The notes below the pieces were generated by a model. The model was given only the letters and a program-made list of their open reading frames with translations, was not told the origin of the DNA and made no database searches. From contig JAPOYS010000103.1 in NCBI GenBank assembly GCA_026706455.1, positions 1 through 43,968 of the forward strand: a DNA stretch of 43,968 bases. The letters run 5' to 3'. Shown here piece by piece: positions 7,846 to 16,660 of the stretch; position 1 is the first letter of the stretch, and every line of letters begins with the position of its first letter. Source of the DNA: Chloroflexota bacterium (GTDB lineage: Bacteria; Chloroflexota; Anaerolineae; Aggregatilineales; Phototrophicaceae). The position numbers and the translations under genes are program-made.

Positions 7846-9942
7846 ATGAGTTTTGAGTTGGGCTTCGACATTGGCGGCACCTTCACCGATTACGCGCTCT
7901 TGAATAGGGCGAGCGGCGAATTGGAGATATTCAAGACGCTGACCACGGCGGACGAGCCCGAAGTTGGCGCGCTGGCTGGCTTGGACCAGTTTCTGGCGGG
8001 TCTCGGGTTGCGGCATGAGCAATTGCTCAATATCTTCCATGGCACGACTTTGGTCGCCAATACGCTCATTGAGCAAAAAGGCGCGCGGGTCGGCTTGCTT
8101 ACGACGGCGGGCTTCCGCGATATCCTCGAGATGCGCAGCGAGCAGCGCTATGCGATCTATGATCTCTTTCTTGAATATCCGCCGCCGCTTAGCCCGCGTT
8201 ATCTGCGGCGCGGCATCAGGGAACGCGTGGACCGCGACGGCAACATCCTGACGCCAGTATGCGACGAAGATGTGCTGGGCGCGCTGGCGGACTTCAAGCG
8301 AGCGGGCGTCGAAGCCATTACCATCGCCTGTTTGCATTCGTATCGAAACCCGGTCAACGAGCGGCGGATCGCCGAGCTGGTCAAGGCGGCTTTGCCCGAC
8401 ATTGCCTTGACCTTGTCCAGCGATGTCGCGCCCGAGATTCGCGAATACGAGCGGACCTCGACTACAGCCGCGAACGCCTACGTCCTGCCGCTGATGTCTC
8501 GCTATTTGGAGCGGCTGGACGCGCGATTGGCTTCGGCTGGCTTCGGCGGCAACTTTTATCTGATGCTGTCTTCCGGGGCGACGGCGCTGGCGGCCTCCGC
8601 CCGCGCGCAGCCGATTCGCCTGGTGGAGTCCGGACCAGCGGCTGGAGCGCTGGCCGCCGCCCATTATGGCGCCTTGGCGGGCCAAAAAGATCTAATCTCC
8701 TTCGACATGGGCGGGACGACCGCGAAGGTGGCGCTGATCCAGGATGGCGCGCCGGCGGTCGCTTCCAATCTGGAGGTCGCCCGCGTCCATCGTTTCACCA
8801 AGGGCAGCGGTTATCCTCTGCAATTTCCCACGGTCGATATTCTTGAGAGCGGCGCCGGCGGCGGCAGCATCGCCTGGGTCGACCAGCTCGGCTTGCTCAA
8901 GGTCGGTCCGCAGAGCGCCGGCTCAAACCCGGGACCGGCCTGCTATGGCTTCGGCGGCGCGCAGCCGACGGTGACCGATGCCGACCTGGTGCTGGGCTAC
9001 CTGAATGCGGATTACTTTCTGGGCGGCGCCATGCGGCTGGATCAAGAAGCGGCGCGGCGAGCATTGACGCCGCTGGCGAGGACTTTCGACTGGTCGATCG
9101 TCCAGACGGCGGCCGCCATCCATCAGTTGGTGAACGAGAACATGGCCGCCTCGGCGCGCATTCACATCCTGGAGGGGGCGCGTGACCCGCGCGACTTCGC
9201 CATGCTCTGTTTTGGCGGCGCGGGACCAGCGCATGCGGCCGGCGTCGCCAGCATCCTGGGCAACAAGGAAGTGATCGTAGCGCCAGGCGCCGGCGTCGCC
9301 TCCGCCATCGGCTTGCTTATCGCGCCGATCGCCTTCGATTATTCACGATCCTTGCCAACGACGCTGGCGGCGGCGAACTGGAACGAAGTGGGCGATTTGT
9401 ACGCCGAGATGGAAGCGGGCGGGCGCCGGATGCTGCGCGCGGCCGGCGTCGCCGAATCGGCGATGCGAATCGAGCGCAGCGTCGATGGGCGCTTCCAGGG
9501 TCAGCTGCACGAGATTCAAGTGCCGCTGCCCGATAGGCTGGAGGCCATGGATCTGGACGGATTCGTCCGCCGCTTCAACGCCCGCTACCGCGAACTCTAT
9601 CATTATGTGCCCGATCACACGCCGATCGAACTGCTGACTTGGCGCGTCCGCGTATCGGGCTTGCGCGTGCCGCTGACTCCCGCGCGACTGCCCGAATCCA
9701 GCGCCGACCCGTCGGGAGCCTGTAAAGGAGAGCGCCTCGCCTATTTCGTCGAGCTTTCCGATTTCGTCACGACGCCGGTCTACGATCGTTATCGTTTAGG
9801 CGCCGGCATGCAATTTTGCGGTCCCGCCATCGTAGAAGAGCGCGAGTCGACGATCGTCGTGCCGCCGGGGATGCGGGCGCGCGTAGACGCCTACGGCAAC
9901 GCGCATCTTCGCTGGCGGCGACCGGATGACAGCGGAGGCTGA
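7846..9942 (+). CDS. hyuA: N-methylhydantoinase A / 5-oxoprolinase A-type subunit
   Basis: Large ATP-binding subunit of the HyuA/HyuB family, which opens cyclic amides such as hydantoins or 5-oxoproline with ATP. The 698-residue product starts with the ASKHA-type phosphate loop GFDIGGTFTD (residues 6-15), has HGTTLVANTLIEQKGA, a second phosphate motif SFDMGGTTAK (about 285-294), GAGGGSIAWVD, and the C-terminal signature FGGAGPAHA. Start: ATG 7846 gives the canonical N-terminus; the frame extends upstream only inside dppB. Downstream come a racemase and hyuB, so an A+B enzyme is expected. The ring substrate cannot be deduced; acetone-carboxylase-like relatives exist but the racemase favours a hydantoin or cyclic amide. 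Confidence 0.92.
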   Translation: MSFELGFDIGGTFTDYALLNRASGELEIFKTLTTADEPEVGALAGLDQFLAGLGLRHEQLLNIFHGTTLVANTLIEQKGARVGLLTTAGFRDILEMRSEQRYAIYDLFLEYPPPLSPRYLRRGIRERVDRDGNILTPVCDEDVLGALADFKRAGVEAITIACLHSYRNPVNERRIAELVKAALPDIALTLSSDVAPEIREYERTSTTAANAYVLPLMSRYLERLDARLASAGFGGNFYLMLSSGATALAASARAQPIRLVESGPAAGALAAAHYGALAGQKDLISFDMGGTTAKVALIQDGAPAVASNLEVARVHRFTKGSGYPLQFPTVDILESGAGGGSIAWVDQLGLLKVGPQSAGSNPGPACYGFGGAQPTVTDADLVLGYLNADYFLGGAMRLDQEAARRALTPLARTFDWSIVQTAAAIHQLVNENMAASARIHILEGARDPRDFAMLCFGGAGPAHAAGVASILGNKEVIVAPGAGVASAIGLLIAPIAFDYSRSLPTTLAAANWNEVGDLYAEMEAGGRRMLRAAGVAESAMRIERSVDGRFQGQLHEIQVPLPDRLEAMDLDGFVRRFNARYRELYHYVPDHTPIELLTWRVRVSGLRVPLTPARLPESSADPSGACKGERLAYFVELSDFVTTPVYDRYRLGAGMQFCGPAIVEERESTIVVPPGMRARVDAYGNAHLRWRRPDDSGG

Positions 9943-9946
9943 TGAG

Positions 9947-10690
9947 ATGCGCATACTCTGGATCGACCCAATCGTTGAAGACAAGCCGTACGTGAGCGCG
10001 CTGCGTAAAGCGCTGGAAGCGTCGCGGCGGCCCGAGACCCAAGTGGAAATTATGTCGCTGCCGGCTGGAGGCGCGCCGCGCCATCTGCGTTATCATGCCT
10101 ACGAAGCCTTGGTCGTCGGCGAAATCGTAAGGACCGTATATCGCCATGCCAGCGAATATGACGGTTTCATCATCGGCTGCTTTTATGACCTGGCCTTGCG
10201 TGAAGCGCGCGAGGTATCAGGCAAAGCCATCGTCACGGCGCCCTGCGAAGCTTCAGTCGCGATCGCGGCGCAATTGGGCAATACCTTCTCGCTGCTGGTC
10301 GGCGCCGACAAGGCGATCCCCAAGATGCGCGCGAACATCCGCGCCTATGGCTTCGAGCATCGCCTGATGTCCATGCGGCCCCTGAATATGGCGGTGCTCG
10401 AGTTTCAGTCGCAGCCGGAGCGGACGCTGGAAACCATGCTGCGCGAAGGCAAGAAGGCGGTCGAGGAAGACCGCGCGGAAGTGATTGTCCTGGGCTGCAG
10501 CGCCGAGGTTGGCTTCCATCGGACGCTGCAAGCGGATTTGGGCGTCCCCGTCATCGACTCGGCCTTGGCGCCCTTCAAATACGCTGAACTCCTGGCGGAG
10601 ACGGCTGAGCGCTTCGGCTGGCATCCAAGCCGCCGCTGGGGCAGCGAGCCGCCGCCGCCGCATGAGGTCGACGAATGGAGCTTGTTCTGA
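9947..10690 (+). CDS. Asp/Glu/hydantoin racemase family protein
   Basis: Predicted cofactor-independent racemase of 247 residues that would interconvert D- and L-forms of a hydantoin or amino-acid derivative so that the hydantoinase can use both. Two catalytic-type cysteines are present: Cys78 in IIGCFYD and Cys184 in VLGCSAEV. The frame also opens at 9926 inside hyuA, but GGAGG (9934-9938) stands 8 bases before ATG 9947, which deciding evidence I follow. The gene starts 4 bases after the hyuA stop and is followed by hyuB after 16 bases, so its role is tied to that pair. Allantoin racemase is an alternative member of the same family. Confidence 0.88.
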   Translation: MRILWIDPIVEDKPYVSALRKALEASRRPETQVEIMSLPAGGAPRHLRYHAYEALVVGEIVRTVYRHASEYDGFIIGCFYDLALREAREVSGKAIVTAPCEASVAIAAQLGNTFSLLVGADKAIPKMRANIRAYGFEHRLMSMRPLNMAVLEFQSQPERTLETMLREGKKAVEEDRAEVIVLGCSAEVGFHRTLQADLGVPVIDSALAPFKYAELLAETAERFGWHPSRRWGSEPPPPHEVDEWSLF

Positions 10691-10706
10691 TGGAAGGACG
10701 GCGCTG

Positions 10707-12431
10707 ATGGCAGAGACGACTTTCGATCCGCTCACGTTGGAGATACTCTGGCAGCGACTGATAGCCGTTGCCGATCAAATGTCGACCACGTTGGCGCGCA
10801 CGGCTTTCTCAACCACGATCACCGCTTCCAACGACTACGGCTGTGTGCTCATCGACGCCGAGGCGCAGTGTATCGCGCACGCGCAGCGCAGCCTGCCAAT
10901 TTTCAATCGGACGATGCCTTATACCACCGGCCTGACACTGGAGCGCTTTAGGCGCGAAGGCATCCGCCCGGGCGATGTTTTCATCTCGAATGACCCCTGG
11001 GAGAATGCGGGCCACAACCCCGATATCACGCTGATAACGCCGTTCTTCAAGGAAGGCGCGCTCTTGGGCTTTGCCGCCAGCATTGCCCACCATGCTGATG
11101 TCGGCGGTGCGGTCGATACCAACCAGGTGCGCGACAGTTTCGAAGAGGGGCTGCTCATTCCGCTCGTCAAGCTCTATCGCGGGGGCGAGATCAATCAGAC
11201 CGTTCTCGAATTCGTCGGTGCCAACGTGCGCCTGCCGACAGCCGTCATCGGCGATATTCACGCGCAGGTCGCCGCCAACCAGACGGGCGCCGAGCGCTGT
11301 CTGGCGCTGCTGGACGAATACAATCTGCCTGACTTGCGCGCGCTGTCAGCCGAGATTCAGCGCCGCTCGGAGATGGCGATGCGCGCGGCGATCGCCTCGC
11401 TGCCCGATGGCCTCTATCGCTCGACGGTAGTGGTTGATGAGCTGGATCAGCCTTTGCAGCTTGCTTGCGCGCTGGAAGTGCGCGACGATGAAATCTTCAT
11501 TGACTTCAGTGGGACCTCCCCCCAGCAGCCGCGCGGCGCCATCAACGTCACCTTCACCTTCACGCATGGGCAGATCGCGTACGCGCTGAAAGCGACCTTG
11601 CTGCCCGATGTCCCGGGCAATGACGGCTGCTACCGCCCGATCCACGCCAGCGCTCCGCCCGGCTGCATCCTGAACGCGCAGCGCCCGGCCTCCGTCAGCC
11701 AACGCCATCGCATCGGCGCGCATATATTCGGCGCGGTGATTCAAGCCTTGGCCGACGTGCTGCCGGAGCGCGTGATAGCCGGCTCCGGTTTCCTCGTCAG
11801 CACCCGCGTATTCGCCAGCGCCGCCGATGGCGCCAGCAGCCACTCCTATCTGTTCAGCGCCGGCGGCATGGGCGCGAACGCGCGCGCCAGCGGCATATCG
11901 ACTGTGCAGGTGCCAGCGCTCGCGGGTGCCGTGCCGGTCGAGCTCTTCGAGATCACAGTGCCGATTCTGACGCGCTGCCGCGAGTTCATTCCTGATTCCG
12001 GCGGCGCCGGCAAACACCGCGGCGGGCTGGCGCAGCGCTTGGAGCTGCAGATCTTGCCCGGCTTTGCGGGCTCCGCAATCGTTTCGGTGCACGCGGCTGG
12101 ACAAAATGTGCCGCCCTTCGGCTTGCGCGGCGGACTGGGCGGCGCGCCCGCGGAAATCTTGCGCGATGGCGTCGTCTTGAGCCGCGCTGAGAAAGTCCAG
12201 CAGGCCAGCGCTCTGCTACTGGAAGACGCCGAGGCGAGCGTCGGCTTCCAGACGGCGGCCGGCGGCGGCTACGGAAAGCCGCGCGAGCGCGCTATCGAAA
12301 GCGTCCAGCGCGACGCGCGCGACGGACTGATTTCATTGGAGCAGGCGGCCTCGGTGTATGGAGTCATTCTCGATAAGGAGTCGCTGCAGCCTGACATCGC
12401 CGCGACCGTGGCGAAACGCGATGAACTATAG
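10707..12431 (+). CDS. hyuB: N-methylhydantoinase B / 5-oxoprolinase B-type subunit
   Basis: Second subunit of the cyclic-amide hydrolase, 574 residues. It shows the HyuB N-terminus FDPLTLEILWQRLIAVADQM, the block VFISNDPWENAGHNPDITL, HHADVGG, FDFSGTSPQ-like IDFSGTSPQQPRGAINV, and a glycine-rich GGAGKHRGGLAQ segment. The C-terminus (AAGGGYGKPRERAIESVQRD, then a QAASVYGV segment) is the usual family ending. The frame opens upstream inside the racemase gene, but ATG 10707 preceded by GGAAGG gives the family start. It lies between the racemase and the DppC-like permease with short gaps, so all are probably one transcript. Confidence 0.93.
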   Translation: MAETTFDPLTLEILWQRLIAVADQMSTTLARTAFSTTITASNDYGCVLIDAEAQCIAHAQRSLPIFNRTMPYTTGLTLERFRREGIRPGDVFISNDPWENAGHNPDITLITPFFKEGALLGFAASIAHHADVGGAVDTNQVRDSFEEGLLIPLVKLYRGGEINQTVLEFVGANVRLPTAVIGDIHAQVAANQTGAERCLALLDEYNLPDLRALSAEIQRRSEMAMRAAIASLPDGLYRSTVVVDELDQPLQLACALEVRDDEIFIDFSGTSPQQPRGAINVTFTFTHGQIAYALKATLLPDVPGNDGCYRPIHASAPPGCILNAQRPASVSQRHRIGAHIFGAVIQALADVLPERVIAGSGFLVSTRVFASAADGASSHSYLFSAGGMGANARASGISTVQVPALAGAVPVELFEITVPILTRCREFIPDSGGAGKHRGGLAQRLELQILPGFAGSAIVSVHAAGQNVPPFGLRGGLGGAPAEILRDGVVLSRAEKVQQASALLLEDAEASVGFQTAAGGGYGKPRERAIESVQRDARDGLISLEQAASVYGVILDKESLQPDIAATVAKRDEL

Positions 12432-12458
12432 CGCCAAGCGCTGGCAGGCGAGGGTCTG

Positions 12459-13298
12459 GTGAGTGTCCGATTTAGCGGGATGAAGTGGATCGGGCTGGGA
12501 GCGCGGAATCCCGGTCTGCTCGCCGGCTTTCTGCTCCTGCTGCCTTTCCTCCTCTTTGCGCTGCTGCCGGAAGTCTTCGCCACGCACGACCCCGTCAAGA
12601 CATCCATTCGCGAGTTGTATACGCCGCCTGGCGCCGATCATTTCTTCGGAACGGATGAACTGGGGCGCGATGTCTACAGCCGCGTCGTGCATGGCGCGCG
12701 CATTTCCTTGGCGTCGGCTTCGCTGATCATCGGCATCGCCTGCCTGATCGGCGTCGTGCTCGGAACCATCGCTGGTTATTGGGGCGGCTTTAGCGACCGC
12801 GTCATCATGACGCTGGTGGACCTGGTGCTGGCTTTTCCCAGTTTGATCCTGGCGCTGGCGGTCAGCGCGGCGCTGGGATCAGGATTGCGCAGCGCCATCA
12901 TCGCGGCGGCGGCCGTCTGGTGGCCAGTGTACGCGCGGCTGCTGCGCGGCATTACCTTGCAGTTGGCTGAAATGGAGTACGTAACAGCCGCGCGGGCGCT
13001 GGGCGCGTCGGCGCCGACAATCATCCGCCGCCACATCCTGCCCAACGCGGTCTACGCCGTCATCGTGCGCATCAGCATTGACTTGGGCTTGGCGGTGCTG
13101 CTGCTGGCCAGCCTGAGCTTCATCGGTCTGGGCGCGAGCGCGCCGACGCCGGAATGGGGCGCGATGGTGGCTTGGGGCCGGCTTTACTTCTTGACCGAGT
13201 GGTGGATCGGCGGCTTCCCGGCGCTGGCGATCACGCTGGTCGTCGTCGCTATTACCATGCTGGGCGATGGCTTGAATGACCTGAGGGTAATCCGCTAG
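12459..13298 (+). CDS. Peptide ABC transporter permease (DppC type)
   Basis: Membrane partner of the DppB-like permease at 6813, 279 residues. Landmarks are the first membrane helix (LAGFLLLLPFLLFALL), the conserved FFGTDELGRDVYSRVVHGARISL-type block, the EAA loop (YVTAARALGASAPTIIRRHILPN) and the SLSFIGLGASAPTPEWGAMV block. The GTG at 12459 is preceded by GAGGG; an ATG at 12480 is an alternative that would shorten the N-terminus by seven residues. No ATPase genes follow; the importer probably shares DppD/DppF-type ATPases, of which one pair lies at 37485-39670. Confidence 0.93.
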   Translation: MSVRFSGMKWIGLGARNPGLLAGFLLLLPFLLFALLPEVFATHDPVKTSIRELYTPPGADHFFGTDELGRDVYSRVVHGARISLASASLIIGIACLIGVVLGTIAGYWGGFSDRVIMTLVDLVLAFPSLILALAVSAALGSGLRSAIIAAAAVWWPVYARLLRGITLQLAEMEYVTAARALGASAPTIIRRHILPNAVYAVIVRISIDLGLAVLLLASLSFIGLGASAPTPEWGAMVAWGRLYFLTEWWIGGFPALAITLVVVAITMLGDGLNDLRVIR

Positions 13299-13343
13299 AG
13301 GCGGCGGCGCCTACGCGCGACATTGGAACGAGAGAGTATCCTG

Positions 13344-14444
13344 ATGACAACTGACGCGCGACTTGACAAACTGAACGCAATCATGCGGGCTGCGAGCCTC
13401 GACATGATCGCGCTGATACCTGGGCCCAACCACCGCTACCTGACCGGCGCGGAGCATTACGTGCTGGAGCGGCCCATCGTCACCTTCTATCCGCTGGATC
13501 AAAAGCCCGTCGCGGTCATCCCCGAGTTGGAGATTCCCTTATTCAAGCGTCACCCGGCGCCGGCCGAGCTCATTTCCTACACCGATGCCGAGGGCTACGA
13601 AGGCGCGTTCCGTTCCGCGATGGAGCGAGTCGGCGCTCGTGGCAAGATCATCGGCGTCGAAGGGCTGTTCATGCGCTTTTTCGAGGGCGAGGCCATCCGG
13701 CAATGCGCGCCGGCGGCGACCGTCGTTGACGCGACGACGCCCTTAGCCGAGCTGCGCCTGCGCAAGGACGCCGACGAGATCGCCTCGCTGCGGCGCGCCA
13801 TCGAGATATCGGAGCGGTCGCTGCAGGCGATGTTTGACGAGGTCCGGGTCGGCATGAGCGAGATCAAGGCGGCCGCGATCCTGGAAGACAACATCAGAGC
13901 GCTTGGCGGCGGCGGCTTGTCCTTCGGCACGATCCTGCATGCCGGCGGCAATACGGCGTTGCCGCATTCGGGTCCGCTGGATTATCGCATACAGCATGGC
14001 GATCCGCTGATTGTCGATTTCGGCGCTACTTACAATGGATACTGCGCCGATATTACGCGTACGGTATTTGTCGGCGAAGCCAGCGACGAGCAGCGCGCAT
14101 TCTACGAAGTCGTGCGCAAAGCGAACGAAGCCGGTCGGGGCGCGGCTCGACCGGGCCTCACCTGCGAAGCGGTTGATATGGCGGCGCGGCAAGTCTTTAT
14201 CGACGCCGGCTACGAGCATCTGATCCGTCACCGGACCGGGCATGGCTTGGGCTTGGAAGCGCATGAAGCGCCCTATATTGTGCTGGGCAATCAGCGCGCG
14301 CTGGAGCCGGGCATGGTCTTCACGATTGAGCCGGGCATCTATCGCATGGGCGAAATCGGCGTGCGCATCGAGGATAATATGCTGATCACGCAAGACGGCG
14401 CCGAGAGCCTGACTAGCTTCTCGCGCGAACTATTGATCGTCTAA
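13344..14444 (+). CDS. M24 metallopeptidase (Xaa-Pro aminopeptidase-like)
   Basis: Cytoplasmic dinuclear-metal peptidase of the pita-bread fold, 366 residues. All five metal ligands are visible: Asp225 (VDFGATY), Asp236 (ADITRT), His300 (GHGLGLEAHEAP), Glu329 (IEPGIYR) and Glu343 (RIEDNML). The N-terminal creatinase-like domain precedes it (GPNHRYLTGAEHYVLERP). TTG 13323 is in frame, but ATG 13344, eight bases after GAGAG, fits better. It closes the peptide-importer/hydantoinase block, consistent with cleaving an imported peptide or the opened ring product. Xaa-Pro specificity, prolidase or creatinase-like activity cannot be separated by eye. Confidence 0.92.
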   Translation: MTTDARLDKLNAIMRAASLDMIALIPGPNHRYLTGAEHYVLERPIVTFYPLDQKPVAVIPELEIPLFKRHPAPAELISYTDAEGYEGAFRSAMERVGARGKIIGVEGLFMRFFEGEAIRQCAPAATVVDATTPLAELRLRKDADEIASLRRAIEISERSLQAMFDEVRVGMSEIKAAAILEDNIRALGGGGLSFGTILHAGGNTALPHSGPLDYRIQHGDPLIVDFGATYNGYCADITRTVFVGEASDEQRAFYEVVRKANEAGRGAARPGLTCEAVDMAARQVFIDAGYEHLIRHRTGHGLGLEAHEAPYIVLGNQRALEPGMVFTIEPGIYRMGEIGVRIEDNMLITQDGAESLTSFSRELLIV

Positions 14445-14535
14445 GCGAGGCGGGCAGCGCATATTTTCAGTAACACCAAGAAAGTAATGAGAATGATTAC
14501 AGCATCAAAGAAATCGCCAAAATAATCGAATCTTC

Positions 14536-14561
14536 GTAGGGGCGAGCCGGTGGCTCGCCCG
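14536..14561 (+). repeat. GTAGGGGCGA hairpin element, copy A
   Basis: A 26-base element in the gap before the first oxygenase gene. Arms GGGCGAGCC (14540-14548) and GGCTCGCCC (14552-14560) are perfect, with loop GGT. Confidence 0.75.
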
Positions 14562-14643
14562 CTCCTGTCATAGAGTTCTAGTGAGCCTTCGCAGGACTAA
14601 CTTGGAACTACTTCTGGCAATAGACTGGATGGGAGATGGAAAA

Positions 14644-15474
14644 ATGAAAACCGAACTGACACAAGAACAGATCGACTTTTATCAGGAAAACGGCTATATC
14701 GTCATCGAGGACTTTTTGACGCCGGAGGAGCTGGAGACCTGGCGGCGGCAGGTTGACGACGCGGTGGCGCAGCGCGACGGCCGCGTTACGGTCGGCGGTC
14801 CGCGGTCGGCCGATCGCGTCAAGGACGAGGCGAGCCGCCACTACGACAAGGTCTTTGTTCAGCGGATGAATCTGTGGACTGATCACGAGGGCATGCGCAG
14901 GCTGATGTTCGACCCGCGCTTGGGCAAGATGGTCAGTGAGTTGGCGGGCGTCGACGGCATGCGCATCTGGCACGACCAAGCTTTGATCAAGCAGCCATGG
15001 GCCAACCCGACCGGCTGGCATTTGGACAACCCCTATTGGTCCTATTCATCGCGCGACGCGATCACCATCTGGGTGGCGCTGGACGACGCCACGCGCGATA
15101 ACGGCTGCCTCTACTTTCTGCCCGGCGCGCATAAGACGGCGAATTTTGACGGCGCGACCATCGGCATCAACATCAGCGATCTATTCGAGATATACCCGCA
15201 GTGGGCGGAGATTCAGTCAGCGGCGGCGCCGATGAAGGCTGGCTCCTGCTCCTTCCACAATGGTTTGATGCCCCATGCGGCCGGCGCGAATATGACGCCG
15301 GGCTGGCGGCGGGCCATGACCTGCGGCTATATGCCGGATGGCAGCACATTCAACGGCATTCAAAATATCCTGCCGCAAGCTTATTTTGAGTCGCTGGCAA
15401 TCGGCGATGCGCTGGACGATGATGCCTGCAACCCGCTGATCTGGCATAAGTCAAAGCCATACGGGACCATGTGA
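14644..15474 (+). CDS. Phytanoyl-CoA dioxygenase-family Fe(II)/2-oxoglutarate oxygenase 1
   Basis: Predicted non-haem iron oxygenase of the PhyH family, 276 residues. The HxD...H iron triad is His126 and Asp128 (GWHLDNPYW) with His211 (MPHAAG), and Arg222 is placed to bind 2-oxoglutarate. The N-terminus (MKTELTQEQIDFYQENGYIV) is typical of the family. The frame opens earlier at 14581, but ATG 14644 follows a GGAG-type ribosome site and gives the family start. It is the first of three oxidative genes (a second PhyH member and a desaturase), separated from the peptide block by 199 bases holding a hairpin repeat. The substrate is unknown; relatives hydroxylate very different small molecules. Confidence 0.9.
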   Translation: MKTELTQEQIDFYQENGYIVIEDFLTPEELETWRRQVDDAVAQRDGRVTVGGPRSADRVKDEASRHYDKVFVQRMNLWTDHEGMRRLMFDPRLGKMVSELAGVDGMRIWHDQALIKQPWANPTGWHLDNPYWSYSSRDAITIWVALDDATRDNGCLYFLPGAHKTANFDGATIGINISDLFEIYPQWAEIQSAAAPMKAGSCSFHNGLMPHAAGANMTPGWRRAMTCGYMPDGSTFNGIQNILPQAYFESLAIGDALDDDACNPLIWHKSKPYGTM

Positions 15475-15513
15475 AATCTGGCCAGCGGATCATTGGCTTG
15501 GAACCGACGAAAA

Positions 15514-15542
15514 TTCGCAAAGTTTACAGAATACGCTACAAT
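15514..15542 (+). promoter_or_regulatory. Possible promoter before the second oxygenase gene
   Basis: TTCGCA (15514-15519) and TACAAT (15537-15542) are spaced by 17 bases in the 105-base gap between the two oxygenase genes. The -35 is weak (4 of 6), the -10 is good (5 of 6). Transcription would begin about 15549, leaving a leader of about 30 bases. Confidence 0.35.
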
Positions 15543-15579
15543 TTCCGCAGAGGCTAAATAGCTTGAGAGAGTGACTATA

Positions 15580-16620
15580 ATGATGTCAGAACTAAAGGAA
15601 TTTCGCGTCTCCAATGACGCCATGCGTCACCCGGAAGAATTGCAGCGCCGCCTTGCTGGCGAGGGTTATCTGTTCTTCAAGCGGCTGGTGGATCCCGACA
15701 AGCTCTGGGAGCTGCGCCGCGAGATGATGAGCATGATTCAGCAGGTCGGCTGGCTGGTCACCGATACCGACCCGATGGACGGCATCGCCAATCTCGACAT
15801 GCGCTATACGGAAGGCGACAACGAATACAGCGCTGGCTACGCCGAAGTCTACAAGATAGAGAACTTTCATCGCTCGGCGCATTGGCTCGAGTACCTGGAA
15901 ATTGTCGAGAAGATGGTTGGCGCGCCGATCATGCCGCATCCGCAGAAGATCGCGCGCATCTGGTTCCCCAAATACACCGAGCACACGACGCCGAAACATC
16001 AAGACTTCGTGCACTTCCAGGGCAGCTACGACAACATCACTTGCTGGGCGCCCATCGGGGATTGCCCGATTGAGCTGGGCGGCTTGGCGGTGATTCCCGA
16101 ATCGCATAAGGTCAATCGTGTGCTTGATCACCACTTTTCGCTCGGCGCCGGGGGTTTGATCGTCGACGAAACCGAGCATGAAGAAATCAACCCCGTTTGG
16201 CATACGACCAATTACGAAGCCGGCGACGCGCTCTTCTTCCCGGCGCTGACGATCCATCAGGCGCTTCCAAACCATACCGAAGACAAGCTGCGCCTTTCGT
16301 TGGACAATCGCTATATGCTCGTTGGCGATAATGTCGCCGAGCACATGCTCAATCCGCATGGACCGAGCAAACTCACTTGGGACGACATCTACTCGCATTG
16401 GCAGCATGAGGACCTCAAGTATTACTGGAAGGATTTCGAGAATCCGGTTGTCGAGCGCGACTTGAGCTTCGGCGACAAAGCCCGCGTGGAAGTGATTGAA
16501 CTGGCGCGCGCCGGGGACGAACATGCCATTTATGCGCTGACGCGGGGCGCCAAAAACAGCCCCGATACGGTAACGCCGGAAGTTTGGACTGTCCTGGACG
16601 AGCTCGGCGTCAAAGTTTAG
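15580..16620 (+). CDS. Phytanoyl-CoA dioxygenase-family Fe(II)/2-oxoglutarate oxygenase 2
   Basis: A second, clearly different PhyH-family protein of 346 residues. The iron triad is His140 and Asp142 (TPKHQDFVHFQG) with His226 (LTIHQALPNH), and Arg238 is a plausible 2-oxoglutarate ligand. It carries an extra C-terminal region (about residues 250-346) not present in its neighbour. GTG 15571 is in frame but only one base from GAGAG; ATG 15580 has better spacing, and ATG 15583 is also possible. The two oxygenases share little beyond the fold motifs, so they are not a recent tandem duplication. Substrate unknown; the desaturase next door suggests lipid or hydrophobic metabolite modification. Confidence 0.9.
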   Translation: MMSELKEFRVSNDAMRHPEELQRRLAGEGYLFFKRLVDPDKLWELRREMMSMIQQVGWLVTDTDPMDGIANLDMRYTEGDNEYSAGYAEVYKIENFHRSAHWLEYLEIVEKMVGAPIMPHPQKIARIWFPKYTEHTTPKHQDFVHFQGSYDNITCWAPIGDCPIELGGLAVIPESHKVNRVLDHHFSLGAGGLIVDETEHEEINPVWHTTNYEAGDALFFPALTIHQALPNHTEDKLRLSLDNRYMLVGDNVAEHMLNPHGPSKLTWDDIYSHWQHEDLKYYWKDFENPVVERDLSFGDKARVEVIELARAGDEHAIYALTRGAKNSPDTVTPEVWTVLDELGVKV

Positions 16621-16660
16621 CGACGGCGCCTTTGGCCGAGAATATATTGGCAGGTCAACT

